Part shown: positions 56,915 through 64,000 of the stretch, piece after piece
How the letters are laid out: every line of letters starts with the position of its first letter
Position numbering within the stretch: position 1 is the first letter of the stretch
From: Emiliania huxleyi CCMP1516
Taxonomy: Eukaryota; Haptophyta; Isochrysidales; Noelaerhabdaceae
Assembly (NCBI RefSeq): GCF_000372725.1
Contig: NW_005200680.1
Span: forward strand, 67,470-131,469
Length of the DNA stretch: 64,000 nt
Direction: 5' to 3'
Notes under the pieces: model-generated
Databases searched by the model: none
Seen by the model: only the letters and a program-made list of their open reading frames with translations
What the model was told of the DNA's origin: nothing
Position numbers and translations under genes: made by a program

Positions 56915-59900
56915 ATGACGTTCGAAGGGACGGAAGAAGAGAAGCAGGCCGAGATCTCCCGGCTCAAAGAGGAGCTATCATTCGGCAAGGCTCAAGTGTG
57001 CGCCATGACGGACAAGGGCCAAGCGAAGGGCGGCGCGCAGAAATTGAAGAAGCTCGAGGAGCATCTCTCCGCGACCGTCTTTGCTCTCAAGGAGCTCGAC
57101 GAGTCCTGGGTACCTGGGCGGTGGGTGGAGCAGCACATCCACTGGGAGACCAAAAAGGAGCTCCCGGGTGAGGCTGGAAAGAGGGGCTCCAACAGTAAGG
57201 AGGCACGATCCTCCGGGAACGACGATGAAAACGATCCAGAAGAGGAGGAGGACGAGGAAGACAAGGAGCGTGCCGACGCGGCCGCGGCCGAGGCGGCAGA
57301 AAGAGCGCGTCGGCGGGCGGACCTCGCGCAGAAAGCGCTCCAGGACGCGGAGGCGGCGGCGAGCGCGGGCCTGGGCGAGGCCAAGCGGCTGAAAAAGGAG
57401 GCCAAGGAGAGGGAAAAGGCGGAGAGGGCGGCGGCGGCGGCGGTGCGTGATGCGGAGCGCAAGGCCCAGGTCGAGGCTCGGCGCGAGAGAATTGCGCTCG
57501 CAAAGGCCGCCGCCGCCGCAGAGGCGAAGGCTGCGGCGGACGCCGCGGCGGCAGAGGCGGCGGCGCGGCTCGCGCGCGACGGGCCCGCGGCGGCGGCGAC
57601 GCTTCAGCGCGTCTGGCGCGGGGCGGCGGCGCGGCTGGCGGCGGCGCGGCTGGCTGCGGCGCGCAAGGAGGCGGCTCGGCGCGAGGCGGCTCGTGTCGCT
57701 GCCGCGCGCGAAGAGGCGGCGCGAGAGCAACGGGCGAGGGAGGCGGCGGCGAGGGAGGCGGCGGCGGCGGAGGCGGCGGCGGCGGAGGCGGCGGAGGCGG
57801 CGGCGGCGGAGGCGAGGGCGGCGGCGGCGGCGGAGATCGCGCGGAGGAAGGAGGAGGCTGCGTGTCGGCGCACCGTCTCCGTTCCGGTGTGGGGGCGGTG
57901 TGTGGCGGGCAAGTCTTTGAGGCTCGGCTGAGGCTCCTGTGGGTGGTGATCGGTAGGTGAAGCTGGTGGGAGGGCTGATAGGCAAGGGAGGGGAGGCGAT
58001 CAAGAGTCTGCAGCAGGAGGGGTGCGCCTCCATCTCCGTGGGGAAGCCAAAGGCGGGCGACGAGCTGCAGAGGCTCTCGATCAAGGCGTGCTCCGAGCGC
58101 GAGGCGGACGAGTGCGAGGAACTGTCTAGGAACTGTCTAGGAACTGTCTAGGAACTGTCTAGGCATGCTCCGAGCGCGAGGCGGACGAGTGCGAGCGGTG
58201 GGTGTGGAGGCGGGTGGACGACTTGCGCGCGGCGGCGGCGACACCGCAACACTGCTCTCGGGCGGAGGAGGAGTGCGCCTTTTCCACGGACCCTTCGGCG
58301 AGGCGCCGCCTGTAGGCGAGCGGCAAGGGGTCCGCGGAGGAGGAGGAGATCCACACGCTGCTGCGGCTGCGGCCCCGGAGGAGGGAAGCGGTGGGGGGGA
58401 GCTGCGGCGGGAGGTCGGCGAGGAGCGGACCTTTCCGCGAAGCTTCTCGGACCTCTCCCTCCCGTAGGTGGAGGAGCTGCACTTGCTCACCGGCGCGCCG
58501 CGAGCCGCGTGCGTGGCTGCTCTGACTGCGAGCGGCGGGACGGTCGATGAGGCGGAGGAGGCGCTGATCTCGCGAGGTGAGATGCAGCCGAGATGCGCCG
58601 AGATGCGCCGAGATCAGAGGCGGAGGAGGCGCCCACTCTCCGGCGCGCGGCCCCCCTCTGCGGAGGCTTGCAGACCCTTCCCCCCGACCCCTTCCCCCTG
58701 ACCCCTTCCCCCTGACCCCTTCCCCCTGACCCCTTCCCCTGACCCCTTCCCCTGACCCCTTCCCCCTGACCCCTTCCCCCTGACCCCTTCCCCCTGACCC
58801 CTTCCCCCTGACCCCTTCCCCCTGACCCCTTCCCCCTGACCCCTCCGCCCCAGGCCCCTACCCCGCCCTGACCGAGCCTCCTCGCGGCCTCGACGACGAG
58901 ATTGCGGCCGAGGGAGAGGAGGGGGCGGTGGGGCGGGCGGTGGCGCTGCTCCGCGCCGACGCACAACGCATCGCCGAGCGAGCGGCGCGAGATAGAGCTG
59001 AGATACAGCCGAGGTGTAGCCGAGATATATAGCCGAGATGTAGCCGAGGCATAGCCGAGGCATAGCCGAGGCATAGCCGGGGTGTAGCCGGGGTATAGCC
59101 GAGATGTAAGGCCGCCGCATCGAGCGAGCGGCGCGAGGCGACGGCTAAGGCGCCGCACGACTGGAGCCTTCCCCGACCCTTCTCGGAACCTTCCGATAGG
59201 CGCGCGGCGACGGCAGCCCGCCGCACGACTTTGAGGAGTGGCAGAAGGCGGCGGCGGCGGCCTGGGCTGGCGACGAGTCCGGAGCCGTGCAGGAAGCTTC
59301 TCGGACCCTTCCGGTAGGTGCTCGGCGGCCGGTTCGGGACCACGTTCCCCGCGCTCAACGCCAGGATCAAGGCGAAGCACGGCGCGTTTGGGAAGTTCCT
59401 GACGCTGCACGCGCACCGTGTCCTGCCGCGCAGCGCCGCGCCCCCGGGTGCCGCCCCGCCCGACCCCGCCGCGTTCGCGCCTGGCGCGGACCCGGCCAAG
59501 GAGCCGGTTGCCAACCCGGTGCTCTCCAGCCCGGTGGTCTCCAGCGGAGCGGGCGGAAAGCACCGGGGAGGAGAGCCGAGGGGGGGCGAGGGAGAAGGGG
59601 TGCCGCTGCTGCGCCTCCTCCTCCAGTCGTACGGCGCGGACGCGCGCGGCTGGCCGCAGACCAGGGAGGCGCTGCAGGCCGTGTCCAGCTCGGGGGTGAG
59701 CAAGGCCCTCTACGCACTCTCGCAGCGCGGCACCGTCGTCGTCAAAGGTGTGCAGCCGCCGCTCCCCGACCCGCGCCACCACGTCCGAGACGCCTCCCTC
59801 TGAGCTCTTCCCGCCGGCGCCGTGTGACGCAGGCAACTGGCTCTTCTGGGACGAGGCGCGTGCCGGCGGCGAGCTCGGGCTAATGAACTCTTGATTAACT

Positions 59901-60607
59901 CTTAATGAACTCTTAATTAGGCGCGTGCCGCCGGCGAGCTCGGGCTGGGGAAGGCGCGTCCGGAGGCGGCGGCGCGGGAGGCGGCGGCGCGGGAGGCGGC
60001 GGCGCGGGAGGCGGCGGCGAGGGAGGCGGCGGCGAGGGAGGCGGCGGCGAGGGAGGCGGCGGCGAGGGAGGCGGCGGCGAGGGAGGCGGCGGCGAGGGCG
60101 GCCGTCGCGGCGCGGGAGGCGCAGCTGCGGGAAGAGGCGGCGGCACGCGAGGCTGCCGAGGCGGCGGCGGCGGTGGCGCGCGCCGAGGCGATGGCGAGGC
60201 TGGTCAAGGAGAGGCAGGCCACGGAGCTGCAGGCCCAGCTGGCTGCACAGGAGCCGCCGCCGCTGCCGCCGCCGCTGCCTCCGCCTCCGCCCTACTCGCC
60301 CTTCTCCGGCTCTCCCTTCTCCAGCGCCAGCCCGTACCCAGTCTCGCCGGCGCCGGCCCGCGCGCCTCCAGTCGCCCCGCCCCGCCCGGCCGCCGCCGCC
60401 CCGCCGGCCGGCCGGCCGCCCGCCGCCCCGGCCGCAGAGACGCTTCCGCAAAAGGTTGAGCGGATCCGGGCGGCCCTCTCCCTCCCCCCGGGCGGCGGGC
60501 TGGTCAAGCTGGTGCGCGACGCCCACGCGGCCCTCGGCATCGAGCCGACCGCTGGCTTGGTGCAGCAGGCGGACTTCCTCCTCGTCCAGATCTTTGGAGA
60601 GGCGTGA
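56915..60607 (+). CDS. coiled-coil/IQ/KH/UBA multidomain protein, many introns
   Basis: ATG 56915 (MTFEGTEEEKQAEISRLKEE). Exon 1 encodes an acidic stretch (DPEEEEDEEDKE) and a long Ala/Glu/Arg helix with an IQ-like motif (LQRVWRGAAAR). It ends RRTVSVP, and the GT-AG intron 57887-57956 joins VKLVGGLIGKGGEAIKSLQQ, a KH domain (GXXG = GKGG). Next is ACSEREADECERWVWRRVDD, then a UBA-like segment (VEELHLLTGAPRAACVAALT, ASGGTVDEAEEALIS). Then come PALTEPPRGLDDEIA, GGRFGTTFPALNARIKAKHG, AFGKFLTLHAHRVLP and VPLLRLLLQSYGADARGWPQ, small helical modules resembling OST-HTH/LOTUS folds. The final exons have REAAA repeats, a Pro-rich tail and TLPQKVERIRAALSLP, stop 60605-60607. An RNA-binding, ubiquitin-linked role is inferred. 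Introns near 58086-58164, 58551-58619, 58989-59140 and 59857-59919 have duplicated exon flanks. Confidence 0.65.
58676..58855 (+). repeat. (CCCCTTCCCCCTGAC)n minisatellite in intron
   Basis: About twelve 14-15-bp units; purely intronic and pyrimidine-rich ahead of an AG acceptor (CCGCCCCAG at 58853). Confidence 0.9.
59975..60105 (+). repeat. 15-bp coding tandem repeat (GAGGCGGCGGCGMGG)n
   Basis: About nine units in frame, encoding REAAA repeats of the KH/UBA gene's terminal helix. Confidence 0.85.
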
Positions 60608-60877
60608 CGGAGGGGGGCAGGCTCCCCGCCTCCTTCCCTAGGGGCCCTCCGGGGCCCGCTTACATGAAGAGTACCGCAGAACGCCCGCCACCCGACCCCC
60701 GACCGCGTGTCGGCGCTTGGCATGTACGACTCACAAACGGTACAGTGACATCCGGGAGGCGGCGGGCGGACTGGAGGAGTACGATTACAATTACGGTTCG
60801 GTGTGCATGAGGGCTTTTCTGTCCGGGGGGTGGGGGTGGGGGGCGGGCTTTTGCCGGTTGGAGTCTGGAGACTCACA

Positions 60878-61345
60878 GAGGCTGGAGCGTCCGCTTGTGA
60901 CGCCTTGTCGCGATGCAAGTGCCACGAAGCGCTATTTCCTGCTCTCTCAGCTCACCACCTCGCCTTCTCTGTCGCCCTTCTGGCCCAGGCCCATCAGTAG
61001 CACGTCTGAGCCGTCCCAGACCGCACTTACCTTGGGTCTGCAAGCTCACACCGGGGCTCGTGATGGCTGATGCCGCACGCAGAGGGCTCGAGATTGTCTC
61101 TGGTGGGGGACCCCCCAACCGAGGCGATTGCGAGGGCATTCCGAGGAGAAGCTGCCACCGAGTTAGCGCAGACAGCGAGAAACGTCACGCCGGATACCCC
61201 ACGCCTGTACCATGTACATTGCTGCAGTCGTCGTCTCAACGGCCCCGACTACGCCCCGGCTTTGAGCAATAGCCGCAAACAACGCTTCATGGCACTATCT
61301 TGCAAGTTGCATCGCGACAAGGTCACACGCGGACGCTCCAGCCTC
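60878..61345. mobile_element. possible MITE with ~46-bp terminal inverted repeats
   Basis: GAGGCTGGAGCGTCCGC and CCTTGTCGCGATGCAAGT at 60878-60924 are matched inverted at 61290-61345 with an 11-bp insertion. No transposase is seen. It overlaps a direct duplication (60944-61260), so the structure could also be a duplication by-product. No clean target duplication is identifiable. Confidence 0.4.
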
Positions 61346-61657
61346 TCAGCTCACCACCTCGCCTTCTCTGTCGCCCTCCTGGCCCAGGCCCATCAGTAGC
61401 ACGCCTGAGCCGTCCCAGACCGCACTTATCTTGGGTCTGCAAGCTCACACCGGGGCTCGTGATGGCTGATGCCGCACGCAGAGGGCTCGAGATTGTCTCT
61501 GGTGGGGGACCCCCCAACCGAGGCGATTGCGAGGGCATTCCGAGGAGAAGCTGCCACCGAGTTAGCGCAGACAGCGAGAAACGTCACGCCGGATACCCCA
61601 CGCCTGTACCTGTACATTGCTGCGTCGTCGTCTCAACAGTCCCGACTACGCCCCGGC
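60944..61657 (+). repeat. direct duplication, two ~316-bp copies (60944-61260 and 61343-61657)
   Basis: CTCTCAGCTCACCACCTCGC through ACTACGCCCCGGC is repeated with an offset of 399 bp and only a few differences. The copies read PHAEGSRLSLVGDPPTEAIA in one frame, but no gene can be assigned. Confidence 0.9.
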
Positions 61658-62337
61658 GGGGATGGATTTGCGACGCAAAAACGCGAAGATCGATGTACGT
61701 CCAAGCCTCTCTCACAAAAGAATTGAAACAACGGAACTCTCTCTCACAGCACAAAAGAATTTATCGCCTCCAGATCGGATCCATGCTTTCTGGACAGGGT
61801 GGCCCGCCACAACGACCCCTGGAATTGCAACTCGCCGCTTTCCTCCCACTGTGATCCTTTGTGAGCTCTGTGTCTTGGTTTGCCAACAACATACCAAAAC
61901 AAAGAATTTAACAACATCAAGTCCAATAATTCAACTGAAAACAAATCTCTCTGCCCAGTCCGGGGGTGCGTCGAACCTTCCATCACCCTGTCGGAAGCGG
62001 CGTGCCGGTGGAGGCACGTCCGGGTTTTGGAATATATTACTTGATTGCCGTCCGTCCTCCGTCTTAACTCTATTAGTCGCTTAGGCGGCTCCGGAGTCCG
62101 GTGGTGTGCCTGTGTTAGTACCACCCGGTGTGTTAGTGCCAGTCCGCGCCTGCCTGTGTCGAGCTGCTGTGAGAGAAGATGAGAGAGAGTTTTCGAAATC
62201 GAGAACAAGTAAAAGAATTCCGGGCAGCGGCAGCGAGGAGGCAGCTGAGCTCCAGCACGCGTCGGCTCCGCCCACAAGACGTGGGAAGGAAGGAGCATGA
62301 AAGAGCCCACAAGTGCATGCAGATGTGCCGTCCAAAG
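61658..62337. other. repeat-bearing intergenic region with inverted SINE-like copy c (62075-62222)
   Basis: CACAAAAGAATT occurs at 61715 and 61750 and AAAGAATTTAAC at 61900. 62075-62222, read on the minus strand, follows the SINE-like consensus (GAATTCTTTTAC ... TCTCACAGCAG ... GGCGCGGACTGGCACTAACA ... GGAGCCGCCTAAGCGACT). No gene recognised. Confidence 0.55.
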
Positions 62338-63456
62338 TCAGCGTCCAAAGAGGCCATCGTGATGGAACATGTTCTCGAGATGGCCTTTGAGCCAATTCCC
62401 GACAGTTGGGTGAGCAGGTTGTGGCGGTTGCGGTTGCGGAGGTTGAGGTGGCGGGAGGGCGGGGGGGGACGGAGGCGGCGCCGGCGAAATCTCGCAGGTT
62501 GCCCCCTCGTAAATCGCGCCGCACTTGCAGCAGGCTGAGAGCAACGCAGCGCGTCTGTACGCGAATGCAGACAAACCCTCGTGCTTCTTCATCCCCTCGT
62601 ACAAAAATTCGTATAAATTAGGGATGTTGCTCAGTGGGCCCGAAAAGGCGTGGAAAGGGTTGTCCGCTGGTATTCCAAACATGTTTGCCCTGGTGACGTT
62701 CTTCCAGTACGTGTAGGTCATGATGACTTCCCACATTTGTAGTCGGAGGCAAAAATAAAGGGTCGGCATGTTGCAGGTCCAATCTTCCGGCACCGGGAAA
62801 AGGTCGAGCTCCCCTTTCTCCTCGATTTCGGTCAGCTGGACCCCAAACTTAGGGTCCTTGTAATATTCAACGTCTAGATCCACTGTGCTCAGCGGACACT
62901 CGAGAGGGAGAGGCAAGCCAAAAATGTAGCCAATCATTGCCTCTACGTCTGTGTTTTCCTCCCAGACTCCTCCCTGCAAAAGTCCGCCACAGAACTGGCG
63001 CGGTGAGGGTTCTTGGATAGCAAGGGAGTTTCGTGTGAGCTTGTCCATTTCGCTCCAATCGCCGCCAACCTCAGTCGGAATCGCTTTGAGCTGCATCCGA
63101 GTGCGATGTTCTGGATCCGTATCGAACTGCTTCTCAATAACGCACATGAATTTGGCAAAGCTCGAACTCGTCACGGATGCGCACTCTCTGTCGATACCAG
63201 CCTTGCACGTCGCTGTCAAGGCGTCTGCCGCATTGATTGGCAGATCGCGCGAATGCGTCAAGTCTCCCGATAAGTCAGGGAGCTCGAGCGGCACACCAAA
63301 GACGGTCCACTTTTCTGGCAGGTCCTGCACCTGCGCTCGAGATGGAAGGGCCCGGACTAGTGTCCAGCATAGGCCACCAAGGCAAAGCGCGGCGATGCTG
63401 ACAGGCCACGCCAAATGGCGTCGCAGCGGAGATGCTGCCCCGGTGGTAGGGAGCAT
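62338..63456 (-). CDS. type II membrane or secreted Cys-containing protein, unknown function
   Basis: A single 372-codon frame from ATG 63456. An N-terminal hydrophobic helix (WPVSIAALCLGGLCWTLVRA, residues 18-37) follows a short basic head, giving a signal anchor or signal peptide. The luminal part has scattered cysteines and aromatic segments: DLPEKWTVFGVPLELPDLSG, EVGGDWSEMDKLTRNSLAIQ, VDLDVEYYKDPKFGVQLTEI, MWEVIMTYTYWKNVTRANMF, NLYEFLYEGMKKHEGLSAFA, CCKCGAIYEGATCE. A Pro-rich tail precedes NWLKGHLENMFHHDGLFGR. It is intronless and lower in GC than its neighbours, unlike the intron-dense genes nearby, so a different origin or recent retrocopying is possible. No family recognised. Confidence 0.75.
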   Translation of the reverse strand: MLPTTGAASPLRRHLAWPVSIAALCLGGLCWTLVRALPSRAQVQDLPEKWTVFGVPLELPDLSGDLTHSRDLPINAADALTATCKAGIDRECASVTSSSFAKFMCVIEKQFDTDPEHRTRMQLKAIPTEVGGDWSEMDKLTRNSLAIQEPSPRQFCGGLLQGGVWEENTDVEAMIGYIFGLPLPLECPLSTVDLDVEYYKDPKFGVQLTEIEEKGELDLFPVPEDWTCNMPTLYFCLRLQMWEVIMTYTYWKNVTRANMFGIPADNPFHAFSGPLSNIPNLYEFLYEGMKKHEGLSAFAYRRAALLSACCKCGAIYEGATCEISPAPPPSPPALPPPQPPQPQPPQPAHPTVGNWLKGHLENMFHHDGLFGR

Positions 63457-63766
63457 GTTGCCGTGAGTTGCGCGGCCTTCGCCGACGGCCGATAGTTTTC
63501 TTCGAGGTTCACGTCTGAAGCAAGCCCTGATGCAAGATTTTTGCCGTGCCGGCCCATGCCTAGACCGCTAACTCGAGCGAGCCCAGGCAGCGCCGGGACG
63601 CTCCTCTCCACCGTGATGCTCACCTCGCCATCATCGTCACCACGACGTGTCAGCTACGTCCCGTCAGCTAGCTGCGGACGGGCGTCGCCCGCGACACATG
63701 CGCACGTAGCCCGACAACACTCAAACGCTCTGCACTCAAACGCTCTGCGGGCGGCTCCAACTGTCA

Positions 63767-64000
63767 ATGTCGTCTCGCATTACCGGTATACGCGGGCCTG
63801 GCTGCTCTACTGTAGGTGGGTCGCGTCCCCCGATGCGGGCGCAGCTGCGCGAGAACATCCAGTACGTGATGGCCGGGCTGCGGTCTGCAGCTGCGCAGGC
63901 GCGCAGCCAGGCCGGGTCCAAAATGGGGGTCGAATACTCGCTGCCCCCGGAGAGGGACGACGGGTATCGACGCGGCCCCAGCAAGGTGTACGCCACAGTT
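63767..64000 (+). CDS. hypothetical protein, N-terminal fragment (runs off window)
   Basis: ATG 63767 opens a frame to the window end: MSSRITGIRGPGCSTVGGSR, PPMRAQLRENIQYVMAGLRS, AAAQARSQAGSKMGVEYSLP, PERDDGYRRGPSKVYATV. The hydrophilic, well-mixed composition supports coding. Family not recognised. Confidence 0.45.
   Translation, partial: MSSRITGIRGPGCSTVGGSRPPMRAQLRENIQYVMAGLRSAAAQARSQAGSKMGVEYSLPPERDDGYRRGPSKVYATV

Noticed and set aside
58487-60526. Long minus-strand frame with RRRLP repeats
   Set aside because: Antisense of the KH/UBA gene; built on 15-bp and pyrimidine repeats.

Overview
This is a GC-rich nuclear genome window from a eukaryote. Most genes are split by short introns, neighbouring genes lie on both strands, and the proteins are eukaryotic: F-box/RCC1, ankyrin/U-box, ABCF, DNAJC13/RME-8, ING and SGF29 types. 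High GC, GC-AG introns, abundant minisatellites, (CA)n tracts and a long RAP/38-residue-repeat protein suggest a microalga, most likely a haptophyte of the Emiliania type. That assignment is inference; no marker gene proves it. A scaffold gap (N) lies at 26001-26742.

Layout. 1-1049: broken F-box/RCC1 paralogue. 3048-4751: ankyrin/U-box E3 ligase. 4944-6227: last exon of a 2OG-oxygenase-like gene, ending beside a nested pair of DNA transposons (6353-7793). 8255-13108: ABCF3/GCN20-type ATPase with about 19 introns. 13433-16420: two intact F-box/RCC1 paralogues. 17269-18613: Ala-rich membrane protein. 19555-22790: three-KH RNA-binding protein. 23582-28886: Ala/Glu-rich and FHA (NIPP1-like) genes around the gap. 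29008-30715: PH/UIM/NPF endocytic-type adaptor. 30855-33092: RAP-domain repeat protein. 33441-41723: RME-8/DNAJC13 homologue. 41724-44150: repeat-rich. 44460-49106: small genes, including an ACT-domain protein and a multi-pass membrane protein. 49107-51956: ING-like N-terminus joined to an SGF29-type Tudor module. 52202-56604: PAP2 phosphatase, SR-rich protein, PET117-like, PX and coiled-coil genes. 56915-60607: coiled-coil/KH/UBA protein. 60878-63456: repeats and a secreted or type II membrane protein. 63767-64000: start of another gene.

The outstanding signal is how the introns are built. In unrelated genes on both strands, most introns are bounded by a direct repeat of coding sequence, usually 9-35 bp. 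The 5' splice site (GT, often GC) is the start of the first copy. The interior is filled by one of a few simple families: an 11-mer of the CTAGGAAGTGT type, a 10-mer of the ATATCTCCCC type, a CTAATGACCA 10-mer, an ATCTCGCGTC 10-mer, or AT-rich TTAATTAA-like filler. The filler usually supplies the AG just before the second copy. Removing filler plus one copy restores the family-consensus protein. This looks like recent, repeated intron creation by local duplication plus filler insertion.

Other items worth checking are an RME-8 homologue in which the J domain is replaced by a charged/Pro-rich linker, an ING-SGF29 fusion, a PH-UIM-NPF adaptor, and an ABCF gene whose second Walker B is absent from the assembly. 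Exon boundaries below were inferred by eye from protein-family continuity; single-base accuracy is not claimed unless stated.
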